A stretch of DNA of 64,000 nt from contig CM028378.1 in the NCBI GenBank assembly GCA_013146195.2, positions 9,353,350 to 9,417,349 of the forward strand. Reading direction: 5' to 3'. Below the pieces are notes generated by a model, which saw only the letters and a program-made list of their open reading frames with translations, ran no database searches and was not told the DNA's origin. A program made the position numbers and the translations under genes. Below, one piece after another: positions 11,742 to 22,401 of this stretch. The DNA comes from Codonopsis lanceolata. Taxonomy: Eukaryota; Streptophyta; Magnoliopsida; Asterales; Campanulaceae. Position 1 is the stretch's first letter. Each line of letters begins with the position of its first letter.

Positions 11742-12958
11742 AAGCTTTGGAGTGTAGAACATAGCCCAAAAAAACACCTTCATCGGCTTTTGTATCAAAT
11801 TTGCTACGATAGTCACTGCCATCGTAGACTACAAAACATTTACAACTGAATATTTTGAAAAATGAAATATTTGGGGCTTTACCTTTCCAAAGTTCACATG
11901 GTGTTTTACCATGAAATTTGTTGATCAGAGGGACATGTTATGAGTGAAGCAGACTGTGTTAATGGCTTCTGCCCAGAAGTGCTTGGGCAACTTAGCTTCG
12001 ACAAGCATTGTCTTAGTAGCTTCGATAAGCATTCTATTTTTTCTTTCAACTACTCCCTTTTGTTGTGGAGTCTTAGCAGTAGTCCATGATCATCACAGTA
12101 CTTTGCAATTCCATTGTTAGTGAACTCAGTCCTATTGCCTGATCGTACATCACTGATATCGTCGAGCTTCTGCATCTGTAGTCCTCTAAACAATGCTGTT
12201 AGGATGTCAAATGTATGATCTTTAGAAGACATCATCTCTGTCCAAGTATATCTTGTATGGTCATCTACTACGACTAGAGTGTATCTATGGCCACCATAGT
12301 TGATAGTGGTTAAAGGCTCGAAGAGATCTGTGTGAATAAGTTGTAGAGGTCTTGTTGTTGCGAGTTCTGGTTTGCTCTTGAATGAGGCTTTTGTAAGCTT
12401 GCCTAACTGACAGGCTTTGTAAACATGATCATAATCAGTAGAGACTTTAGGCATTCCTCTTACCAAGCCTTCTTTGGTAATCTTTGACAGATGTTTGAAG
12501 TTTAGATGGATGAGACGCTTGTGCAAAGGCCAACTTTTATCTTGAATAAAGTTTGCTACCAGACATAGGTTAGCAGCCTTTCCATAGGCGTTTAAATCTA
12601 TCACATAGACATTCCCTTGTCTATGTCCAGACACCAATGTAGAGCATGATTCTAGATCCTTGATATCACATTTGTTTGAGGAGAATTGGCATATTAGACC
12701 TTTGTCGCAGAATTGAGAGATGTTTAGCAAGTTGTGTTTTAAACCTTCTACTAGAGATACTTTTCCAATAGTAAGATTTCCACGAAAGATGGATCCATAG
12801 CCGATTGTACTTCCTTTCACATTGTCACCAAAACTAATAGGAGGACCTTCTGTTTCAGCAATGTTTGAGAGAAGACTTGAGTTCCCAGTCATATGTCTTT
12901 CTTCTCTGAACTTGTAGCAGCCATGAATTAGACTTGTAATTAAAAATGATATGATCAT
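11742..12958 (-). pseudogene. Copia integrase with GAG-pre-integrase zinc domain
   Basis: The 12958-12050 frame contains the end of the protease region (LKHNLLNISQFCDKGL), then the zinc-binding pre-integrase domain. In that domain the HxxxxH pair is visible, but the first Cys of the CxxC pair is Tyr (VYKACQLGK). The integrase core begins with IHTDLF, keeping the first catalytic Asp. The second catalytic region reads DVRSGNRTEF, where the expected Asp after Ser is Gly. The frame then breaks before the third catalytic Glu, and the remainder is seen in another frame to about 11742. With catalytic and zinc ligands lost, the integrase is inactive. Confidence 0.8.
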
Positions 12959-12966
12959 GGTCCCCT

Positions 12967-15223
12967 TTATTTTCCTTTTGGGTCTAGAAGGTTAACATTT
13001 TTAGGAACCCATATTTGCCTAACTTTTGGGAGTGGGAACCCAATAGGCTTGATAATGGATTTCAGCAGACATTCATGGACTAAATGGCCTAAACATTTGC
13101 AGAAATGACATCGATGGAAGTTACAAATGTCATGTTGAACAAACGTATTCTTATCAGGCTTTTGAACATCTTTTATCTTAACAGCAGCCTTTGATTCAGC
13201 AGACTTGTCGGCAGTAAGTTTAGAAGACCATGTATGAGGTTTCTTGGGTCTGTTTTTGGCAGACCTTGCTTTAGCAGGTCTGCTAACAGTAGACTTGGAC
13301 ATCTCATAAATTTTTCCTTTAAGCTTAGTGTCGACAGTCTTGGGAACAACAACACCACCAGTTGTGCTTTTGATGAACCTGATTGGTTTGGGCAGACTCT
13401 TTGCAGGCCTAGAAACATCAGCCTTTGCTTTAACATATGTGCTGGTGGAAGGCCTTTGAGAGTTTGTACAACCTTTAGCAGGCTTTTCACAAGCAAATGA
13501 TTGTTTTGCTTTAGAAACATCACTGGTTTTTATTACCTGAATCTTAGGGTATTTATAAGGAATTGAATTATACTCAATTCCCTCTCCACCCTTGTTTTTG
13601 GGCTGCTGGTAAGATATTGGAATATCATTGGCTTGCATTGAAGAGTCTTCTCTCTTCTGTTCAATGGTTGCCCCGAAAGTGTTCTCAGTGTAACCTAGCC
13701 TAGTTTTATCCATAGTGGGCTTCGGGTCACCAAGGATTTGGTCAAAGACAACCTTAGAGTTGTTCCATGAGTCGATGGTCTTTTGCAACTCATCTTTCTC
13801 AGCAGATAGCTATTTGGCATGACCAATAAGGCAGACAACCTTTTCATTGAGTAATTTATTCTCTTTTTTTTAACTTGATACTCTCTTGCTGGACTCCATT
13901 GAGAGTTTTCAACTCGGATTCCAACATTGATTTCTTAGTTCCCAGCTTTTCATGCCTTTTAGCTAACTTGACATAAGCCTTTCTATACTCATTGAATTCC
14001 TTAAGCATGTCTTGAGTATCCTTGAGAATTTTCTCTTTAGAGGGCTCTTCACAACGTTCTATGTTAGCTTGAAAAGTAGAATACCTAATTTCACTTTTTG
14101 AGTCATAGGTGGGAGGTTACTCTAGAGCAACAAGGCAAATATGTGTCTGCTCAAGTGAGTCATCATCATCCTCATCAGAATCAGTTTCAAACGATGTAAA
14201 TACTTGGTTTTCTTCTAAGTCCTCAGCCAGCAGACCCCTATGTTTTGAAAATGTCTTAGAGGCTTTTTATAAGCTTCAAATTTGAGCTTAGGACATTTGG
14301 AAGCGAAATGACTAGGCTTTCTACAATTGTAACAAACTAGCTCATTGTTTTGTGAGCTCTTAGCAGCCTTTCTGAAAGGTTGTTGGTTTGTGTCATTCTT
14401 CTTAAACTTTGAGAAACGTTGAAATTTCTTTACGAACATAGCAAATTGTTCGTCATAAAAGATTTCATTTTCATTAGAAAAAGAAGTAGATGGTTTGTTT
14501 TTCGGTAAGGAAGGTTCTTGAGCAATTGCAGAAAAAGAAGGACGTTTAAAATGTTTGTCCTGTTCTTGAGCTTGAAGAAGCTCTTGCTCATAGACAGTCA
14601 AACTCGCATACAAACTTCTAAGGTGTATGGAGTTTAAGTCTTTGGACTCTTTTATTGTTGTGGTCTTAGCATGCCACAGACTTTCTAAAGAAGCTAAGAA
14701 TCTTATATTGACTTCTTTGACACTATATTCTTTTCCTAAAGAATAGCAACTATTTACTACCTCATAGAATCTGTCATAGGCTTGTCAGATCCTTTTTGAA
14801 GGAGTCGAACTGTTGGATGTAGTTGTACTTCCTGTTGTCTCATGTGGGCATGTCTCCTTCCAGGTATTCTACTAATGCTTCCCATATTTCCTTTGCAGTC
14901 TTGTATCTAATGATTTGTTGGTAAGTTCTTGTATCGACAGAGCTGGATATTATGTGAATGACTTTGCTGTCGATCTCTACAAGCTTTATTTCTTCATCAG
15001 TCCATTCGTTTATGGACTTGGGAACTTCTGGGGGTCCACCTTCTACTTCAGCAAGGAGGTTTGGCTTTATGGGAATTTGAGGACCTGCTTGAACACATTG
15101 CCACAAACGATTATCAATAGAGTTCATATATCTCATGATCTTGTCTTTCCATACGTCGAAGTGACATTCGTCCAATATTGGGACGTGGCTAGTATTTGAG
15201 GTAGGTAACATACAGTGAGCCAT
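12967..15223 (-). pseudogene. Copia gag with two zinc knuckles
   Basis: The best start is ATG 15223 (MAHCMLP), about 65 bases inside the right LTR. 15223-14840 is the retroviral-gag-like region, with VWKDKIMRYM and TAKEIWEALVEYLEGD. After frame breaks, 14613-14215 holds the first CCHC knuckle, CYNCRKPSHFASKC. A Lys/Glu-rich coiled-coil stretch (about 14110-13800) follows. 13788-12967 is Lys/Ser-rich and ends with a second knuckle, CHFCKCLGHLVHEC, and a WVPK segment. A long gag with two knuckles and a coiled coil fits Sireviruses. Several stops and frameshifts are present, and the protease active site is not recognisable at the 3' end. Confidence 0.82.
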
Positions 15224-15276
15224 ATGATCTATTCTCAAGAGGTTAGTCTCGAAAAAACTTGTTTTCAAAGAATTAA

Positions 15277-15288
15277 GCTCTGATACCA
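15277..15288 (-). other. Copia primer-binding site (initiator tRNA-Met)
   Basis: On the minus strand it reads TGGTATCAGAGC, complementary to the 3' end of plant initiator tRNA-Met, placed two bases downstream of the 5' LTR end. It fixes the element's orientation as minus. Confidence 0.92.
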
Positions 15289-15290
15289 AT

Positions 15291-16565
15291 TGTTGGTCCC
15301 AAATAGGCTCAATCTACGCTAGAAGGGGTGGGGGGGTTGAATAGCCTAGTTATACTTTTAAAAATTTCACAAGTGTTTTCTCCTTTTTGAAAATAGCTAA
15401 CTCAATAGAAGAGTTTGGGCAACAGAATAAATAAGAAGTGAAGTTAAACAACTTGAAGGACTGCTAGTTATAATATCGTATAACAACAGTCTTCTAGAGA
15501 TTGAAGCAGTGGGCAAAGAACAGTTAAGATATAGATATGATGAAGACAAATAAGTTAAGGCAATATGCAAGGTTGTAGAAGTGGTTCGTACTATAAAGTA
15601 TTACATCCACTATCAAAGTGGTTAGCTTTGGATTTTGAAAGGTGCACTTTAATCCACTAGGTGAGTAAAGAAGATCTCTAATGGATCGTGTACAAAATAG
15701 TTTTCAACCAAGTGTTTAATGATGAAAGAATCAATTAATGAAGATTTATTATCTCAAGTGCTAAAGTAAAAGAACAATTAATGTAAACTAAAGAAGTTGT
15801 TGTGAGTTTTGATGTAGAAGATCTACAGCTTCAATGAGTTTGGTAGAGTGTTAGTTCTTGTCCTTTGATCTCTTGAATGCTTGAGTATTGAAGATGAATG
15901 CCTCAATATTGAATGTGTTCAATAGGTTGTTGTTCAGATCTTCAATGCTTGAATATATACCAAGGGAGATCTTCAGGACCATTGGGCTTGAAATGAGGAA
16001 GATGCCACCAACGTTATAATGCATTAAATGTATTCGACGCTATATAGGTTATGTACAACAAACAAATATCAGAGACAGATACATCAAACATAGTAAGTTT
16101 CAGTCTTGCAGGAGTGTACAGCTTGAAAGTCTTCTTAGCCAAATGAGGAAATGTCTTCAGACTTTGTTGAATCACATTCCAGAGGGACAAACTGTCTATA
16201 CAGCTGTCTGGAGTCAGATAAGGATAGTTGACTTATTTTGTGAGGAAAATCTGATGAAGATAATTTGAATATTATTTAACTGGATATTAAAATATCTAGT
16301 TCAAATAACATATGACCTGGATTCCACGTGTTTGGCTATCTTCAAATTTTGAGCAAAGCATACTTCGAAGTCTGCTGGCGAATGGAGCTTTGAAGGACTG
16401 TTGTTGAAGCCTGCTGGTCAGTGCCTTGGAGAAACTAACAAAGTAACTATTCTATTACAACCTTGATTCTAAAGACAGTTGCCACACTAACCGGTAGGTA
16501 AACCTTTTAGCCATTATGCAATAGAATAAAAAGATGACTCAACAAAATCTAGAACCTATGAAACA
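15291..16565 (-). repeat. Sirevirus-type copia 5' LTR
   Basis: 1275 bp, a direct copy of 4456-5749. It starts TGTTGGTCCC and ends GAAACA in plus orientation. Tat-1 antisense coding sequence resumes immediately after it. Confidence 0.88.
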
Positions 16566-17678
16566 GGATATGAGCCCACTTTTGCCATTCCCCCACTTGT
16601 CAAAGATAACGTCGTATCATGGAAGCGACCTGGCTTTGAGATGCCCACTACCCTTAGCGCCGTGCGAGCTATTGTGAGTGAAATCGAGGGTGACACACCT
16701 ATGCTTGGGTGTATCGATCTGAGTTCTTGCAGGAGCCCTACTGGCCTGGTGGGAAAGCGCGTCCTCAAACGGGCTCTTCATGATGATGTCACGCTTGACC
16801 GGAAGACTGCTGTCACGTGTTGGTCGAGCACGTCGGACTCTGTCTGAGTGAGGTAAAAAATGGCAACATCATTTTAGCTTTATCGTGACTGTCACTCTTG
16901 CTCATTTTTATTTTGAAAATTCTGTGCTCGTTTTAGATTGCCTCCATTTGCACCAACCTCTATGATAGATATTGCGAGGAGAAGGAGGCCCATAGGAAGA
17001 TAGAGTCTGACAATGTCACTCGGGAGGCCTTACTGAATAATAAACTTGAGCAAGTTTCAGCCCTAGCCGACCAACTAAAGGAGCAGGAAGCTGCTGCCAA
17101 AAAGTGAAAGGCAGAGCTGCTCACGCGGAACCTTGTACTGGTCGCTAAGAACGTGGAGCTGGCCTATGAAAAAACTGTGCTCATGAAGCAGCTCAAGAAA
17201 GAGCAGTCTAAAAATGCAGGCTGCCAAGGATGGAGCAACTCTGACCGAGCTCCTGAAGAAGCTCGCGGTAGCCAAGGAGATGGCGGTGAAGGACTTCCAG
17301 AGCTCCGAGGAATGTAAAGCTATGGTGGATGAGGCCATTCTTCAATACTATGCTCACGGTACAAATCACATTCTTCGAATGCTTGCCAGTCACGGCGGGG
17401 TGAGCATGGAGACCATGGTCGAGTCGGTCGTGCTTAACTCGTTTGATGAGGCTGCCCGCTTGTTTCATCACTTGGTCCTCTATACCGAGGAAGATCTAAC
17501 CTCCCTTGTCCGTGACGACGAGGCCGTTGAGCGGTATCCTTGGGTTCCCCTGACGCCTCTGGACTGCTCGCTGGTCGAAGCTTTGCAAGAACAAGACAAG
17601 ACCGATATAACCTGGAGTAATTATTTGCAGAGGTCGAGGCTAAAATCGCTACGGATGAGGTTTCCCGCAAAGAATTGA
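16566..17678 (+). pseudogene. Tat-1 antisense gene, 3' half (coiled-coil C-terminus)
   Basis: The sequence resumes with a Pro-rich segment (YEPTFAIPPLV), then reaches a donor at 16853 (GAG/GTAAAA) and an acceptor TTTTAG ending at 16936, giving an 84-base intron. The next exon encodes a long heptad-rich, Glu/Lys/Leu-rich helix (RYCEEKEAHRKIESD through LKEQEAAAKK), with an in-frame TGA at 17105-17107 and a frameshift near 17210. It ends in an acidic tail at 17678. The N-terminal gypsy-type domain followed by a coiled coil is the usual organisation of this protein family in plants. Its biochemical role is unknown. Confidence 0.6.
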
Positions 17679-18544
17679 ACACCCAATACGAGTAGCAGTA
17701 CAAGGCGTCTTCAGCAAATCTTTCGCCTCTTCCGGACCAAACTTAAATTGTATATTTTTCTATCCGGTCTATGCGCCAGTATTTTTGCTCTCTAGATGTA
17801 ATTTTTTCAAATCTTAATGAAATTTTGTTTGGATTGAATGTTGTCTCCTCACTTGCATTTTTCCTGTAAATGATTAGTATCTGCATATGTATATGTGCTG
17901 CTCGAGCGAGCATAACAAATTGAATACAAACACAACAAAAGCATTCAAACTTGTGCAAATAATAACTTAAAAATAATAAGGCTAATTCAATGAACATAAT
18001 ATTTAAGTTTGAGTGCTCGGGGAAACGCTCTTCCCCAGGCTAGATGCTTGAATCTGGCCAAGGCTTTGAGCAGGCACGGCCCCTATCACCTTTTGCGAGC
18101 GTTCGGATGATTGTCTAGCGAGCATGACCCAACTCTGAGTAACGACAAACTAACCGGGTTTAGCCCTATCCGAATTTTGTACGTCGAAGTTGTTGCTAGT
18201 ATATCACCTAGGTATAGAGATAATCAACTAAAAGTGTTGCTCGATCACTATAGGAACCTGAAGTAATTAGCCGATATCTTGTGGGCATGACGCCTATCGA
18301 CTTGCGGGCTTCCAAGTAAGTGGATCGGGCAGGGCCCTATCTTGCTCGCTTGGAGGACAAGATTTGTCCGCTAATACTTGGATATAGTGGATAGTTGGCC
18401 GGACCTGGCCCTCTCTACTCGGCTTGTAAGCAGATCTTGCCAAGAAATCCGAATGTAATTTGTACATGATAAGAAACAGTTATATTGACAACTGCAATGA
18501 AAGAACTTGTCTTTTTTATTGATAAAATGGTAGTGACCCTCAAC
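17679..18544. other. Spacer between convergent Tat-1 antisense gene and integrase
   Basis: The 3' ends of the plus-strand antisense gene and the minus-strand pol face each other here. The sequence is rich in GCTCG motifs like the LTRs and has AT-rich stretches that could hold polyadenylation signals for both strands. No gene is seen. Confidence 0.5.
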
Positions 18545-19586
18545 ATGGCTGGGGGTCTTGTCCGTTTGTGCATTGAGAACTTGCTCAATGGTAATACTTT
18601 TTTAGGTGGTCTACGTGTCAGGGATGCTTCAGGTCTTTGCCTTCCTGTGTTCGTAGTGTGTCTTTGCCCTCTCTTATTATTCCAGTAACTTGGAAAGGTC
18701 CTTTCCAGTTAGGTGAGAGCTTTCCTCTTTCTGCTCGCCGACCATGAATGTTCTTCCTCGAACTCTTTTGTCGTGGTGGTCCTTTGCTCGCTGCTTGTAG
18801 TTGACCATCATTAAGCGTGCATCCAACCTTCTTTCTTCGAGTAGGTCTAGATCTATTTCTCGGTCAAGCTCATTGTTTTACTCGCTGTAATGAGAAACTC
18901 TTTAACTTGGCAGGGCCAACTCAACTGGGATCATGGCTTCGGAGCCATATGTGAGTGCGAAAGGAGTTTATCCTGTAGGTCCCCATACAGTTGTTCTAAC
19001 CGCCCATAAGGCTGACGACAATTCTTCTGCCTTTCAAGGTTTCTCTTAAATGCGTGTAAGACTTGTTTGTTTCCGGCTTCTGCTTGGCCGTTACCCTGTG
19101 GGTACGCTACCAATGACTGTCAGTGCTTGATGCCTAAGCGCGTGCATTCGGTTGTGAATTTTTTCGAGAACTGGGTACCGTGGTCGGATATGATTGCTCG
19201 CGGGAGCCTGAACCTGAACCATACTTGAACATGGACGAACTTGGTAATTTTGCCTTTGAAATCGTGGCCAACGGTTTTGCTTCGATCGACTTTGTGAAGT
19301 AGTCAATGGTGACTATTGCATGTTTGTACTTGTATTGTGCTAGGGGGAATGAAGTAATCAAATCGATTTCCCGCATGTCGAAAGGCCAAGCCACAACCAC
19401 CAGAGTTTGGATAGTAGAAGACAACTTTCGTATTTCCACGTATCTCTGGTACTTGTCACAATCTTGGACATATTTCTCTGCATCCCTCCTGAGGGTGATC
19501 CAGTAGTATCCTGCACCCATAATTTTTTCTGTAAGGGCTTTGTTACCCGGGTGACCGCCACATTCTCCTTTATGTACTTCGTACAA
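18545..19586 (-). pseudogene. Tat-1 integrase
   Basis: The 19586-19134 frame has the N-terminal HHCC zinc domain, with HKGECGGHPG and a final CDKY in which the usual second Cys is Tyr. It continues into the catalytic core (WPFDMREIDLI, first Asp; VTIDYFTKSIEAKPL). After a frame break, 19113-18931 carries YPQGNGQAEAGNK with the catalytic Glu. The C-terminal part, including a WKGPFQV segment and HVDHLKKYYH, is readable down to about 18545 with stops and frameshifts. All expected integrase parts are present in order, but the reading frame is broken. Confidence 0.85.
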
Positions 19587-19894
19587 AACTCAATCGGTTA
19601 ATTGTGGGGGAACACAACGAAGCATAGGTCTGACCTCAGATCGCTTGTATAAGATACCCCGACTACCGAGTATCGACAAGCGTGATTTCTGACCGTTGTG
19701 GCTTTGGCCTTTTCTAACCGTTGTGGCTTTGGCCTTTTCCACTGGCTCGATATCATAATTGCTGGTCTATCAATGACTGGTGTTTCAACGCGCTCAATCA
19801 GGACCGAGGGGTTCAAGGCTGCAAGGCTTGCTTATGAGATCTTTGACAAGTAGTCTGCTCGCATGTTATCTGCTCGATCAATTCTGATGATCTC

Positions 19895-20239
19895 CTAGAA
19901 CTTGAAATTTTTCAACAATTCCTTAATAAGCTCGCAATATATGATCTGGGAAGGGTGATGCACCATATACTCCCCCTGGAATTGATTGGCAACTAGTTGT
20001 GAATCCGAGTACACTGTGACTGCTTCCATGTCCATGTCTGCTGCGAGCTCGAGACCACTGATCATTGCTTCGTACTCGTCCATGTTGTTAGAGACTGGGA
20101 ATTTGAATTGCAGAGCCAACTCAATTTCGGTAACTTGGTCGGCAACAATAAGAAGGATGCCCGTTCCATTCCTGACTTTGCTCACTGCCCCATCCACATA
20201 AAGTTCCCAACAATAGGGCGATCGAGGCATTGGAAGCAA
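19895..20239 (-). pseudogene. Tat-1 second (archaeal-type) RNase H
   Basis: The frame begins near MLPMPRSPYCWELYVDGA, giving the first catalytic Asp. It continues through DEYEAMISGLELAADM (Glu) and VYSDSQLVANQ (Asp). This resembles the RVT_3/archaeal-type RNase H that Tat-lineage gypsy elements carry in addition to the ordinary one. It lies between the first RNase H (20295-20600) and integrase, as expected. The first three catalytic acids are conserved. The end is lost by a stop at 19895. Confidence 0.8.
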
Positions 20240-21600
20240 CTCGTGCCTGGGATCTGTTGGTTGTCGAGCTTCTGATTCTTCTTTCTCGGCGAAACTAATT
20301 GGCCAGGGCTTGAGATTTGATTGTTCGTCTTGGTTGATAGTCGATGTGGAACTCCGTAAGCTCGATCGACCAGTTAAGTAATCTGCCCGCTGAATCTGGT
20401 TTGTGCAGGATCTTACGCACTGGTGCGTCTGTGTATACTATGATTACATGTATAGAAAAATAAGCCATTAATTTACGGGCATCTATGACAAGCGAGTAAG
20501 CTAATTTCTCTGCATTGAAATAACGATCCTCAACAGGACTGAGGGCTTTTGATACATAGTACACATATTTTTGAAAACTAAGTTCCTTCTAACAAGAACA
20601 ACGGCTACAGCCTAGTCGTGGCCGCTAGATACACAAATAGTGGTTCCCCGAGTACAGGGCTGTTAAGGAGGGGAGGCTTGCGGAGATATTCCCTGAGCTG
20701 CTCGAGGGCTTTGGTACACTCATCGTTCCATTCGAACCCTTTATTGTCGCGTAGGATCTTGAAGAATGGTAGGTATTTCTCCGCTGACCGGGAGATGAAG
20801 TGACCAAGGGCGATGATCCTACCGTTTAGTTGTTGGATGTCTTTGATGTACTTGGGCTGTTCCATCTTGATCGAAGCTTGGATATTTTCCGGGTTAGCCT
20901 CTATTCCACGTTGGTTGACCATGAAGCCGAGGAATTTTCCTGCCTGAACCCCAAACACACACTTCCTTCGATTTAGCTTCATAGTGTGTTTGCGCAGATT
21001 GGCAAATGTTTCTTCCAAGTCAAGGTTGTGGTCGCGGCCTTTGGTCTAGATGACCATGTCGTCACTATAGGCTTCCATGTTTCGACCGAGCCGAGAGTCG
21101 AATACTTTGTTGACCATGCGTTGGTAGGTGGCCCTTGCATTCTTTAGTCCGAAGGGAATCATTTTATAGCAGTACAACCTTTTGCCTGCCTGAAAAGCTG
21201 TCATGGTTTTGTCTTGCTCGTTCATCTTGACCTGGTGATATCCTGAATATGCGTCCAGGAAGCTGAGCATTTTGAAACCAGCTATGGCGTCCACGAGCAC
21301 ATCAATGCCGATAGCGGGTAGCAGTCCTTTGGGCAGGCTTTATTGAGGCTTGTGAAATCCACGCACATGTGTCACTAGCCGTTTTCTGTTTTGACCATAA
21401 CCACGTTGGCGAGCCAAGATGGATATTGGATCTCCTCGATGATATTTGCTTTTAGGAGCTTTTCCCCCTCTTCTTTGATCGCAACACTCTTCTTTGGTGA
21501 GAATTGCCTTGGTTGCTGTTGAATTGGATGGAAGGTTTGGTCTACATTCAGGTCTTGGTGGGCAACGTTATCACTTACCCCATGCATTTGTTTGACAGTC
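20240..21600 (-). pseudogene. Tat-1 reverse transcriptase and first RNase H
   Basis: The 21587-21375 frame holds the RT start (EEIQYPSWLANVVMVK). 21300-21046 holds the fingers and palm, with FLDAYSGYHQVKM, CYKMIPFGLKNA and the catalytic box AYSDDMVI, where the usual Val of YVDD is Ser. 21018-20605 holds the thumb and connection (FLGFMVNQRGIEANPENIQA). 20564-20295 is the first RNase H, with YYVSKALSPVEDRY and VYTDAPVRKIL. Each part is in a separate frame or bounded by a stop, so the gene is dead. The domain sequence is diagnostic for Ty3/gypsy. Confidence 0.87.
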
Positions 21601-22401
21601 TATGCGAATACGTCGAGGTTGCTCTTGAGTTGATCGATCAGCCTTGCTCGAGGTTCCATAGGTATAGCCTTCCCGATTTTGATTTTTTGCTTGGGGGTAG
21701 GCAGGGTTGAGGATGATCACTTCCAGTTCATCTTGTGCCTGGAACTCGGGTTCATCTCGGACTTGCAGAGTATCCAGTTCGATAGCCTTCACGGGGGGAT
21801 GCCCGACCTTGCACACATGGATCGTTGTTGGTGGAGCCTACTCAGCCTCATCGATCTCTATGAGATCAGCTGTTCTCGATGACACTCCGTGCTCAATGGT
21901 GTTGATGGTGACTGGGCCTGTAGTGGTGTATGATGTCGCTTTTTCGAAGATTGCCTGTTCGGGAGTGGAAACAGTAAGCTTCTATTTCTTTTTATGGGAA
22001 TTCCAGGCATACTCTCACATAACTCGGGGATTGCTGTTGAGAATTCCAACCCCGTTGTCTGTGTAGAACTTGGCCTTTTGATAGGGTATGTAGGCGACCA
22101 TCTGAAATTTTGCTGTAGTCGGGACGCCTATGATGCAGTTATAAGCAGATTTCAGATCGATCGCCGGGAATGTGATCATCTCTGTCCGTGTCTGAGCACC
22201 ATCCCCCATGAAGACTTCCAGCTTGACTGTCCCTTTGACACTCACTTGATGGTTGGTGAAACATTTAAGCTTTCCCGAGTATGACTTCAAACGATAATCT
22301 AACAGTTCCAAGCCTATGAAGCAGGAGTAGTACACAATGTCTCTACATGCCCTTGTGTCTATCAGCACCCTGTGTACCTTTGCCAGTTGTTTACGACACA
22401 A
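21601..22401 (-). pseudogene. Tat-1 protease
   Basis: The frame 22401-22015 contains RVLIDTRACRDIVYYSCF, where an aspartic protease should have D-T/S-G. Here Gly has become Arg, so the active site is probably destroyed. SAYNCIIGVPTTAKFQ further on matches the conserved flap-to-C-terminal region of plant gypsy proteases. Downstream, 22014-21601 is the variable linker to RT, with stops in the expected frame. Confidence 0.75.

Larger units (their letters stand above)
4456..16565 (-). mobile_element. Ty1/copia retrotransposon, Sirevirus type, full length but decayed
   Basis: LTRs lie at 4456-5749 and 15291-16565. Each begins TGTTGGT and ends CA in plus orientation. The primer-binding site TGGTATCAGAGC (minus strand, 15277-15288), complementary to initiator tRNA-Met, is two bases inside the right LTR, so transcription is leftward. 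Order on the minus strand is gag with two zinc knuckles, integrase, RT, RNase H, then an extra downstream ORF; that extra ORF and the tRNA-Met site are Sirevirus hallmarks. The 5-bp flanks are GGCTC and GGATA, a degraded target duplication. Removing the element plus one 5-bp flank lets the Tat-1 antisense frame continue across the site. Confidence 0.88.

Noticed and set aside
4456..16565. Copia insertion with a clean target duplication
   Set aside because: The flanks GGCTC and GGATA agree at only three of five bases. The insertion is supported by frame continuity instead, and I do not claim a perfect duplication.
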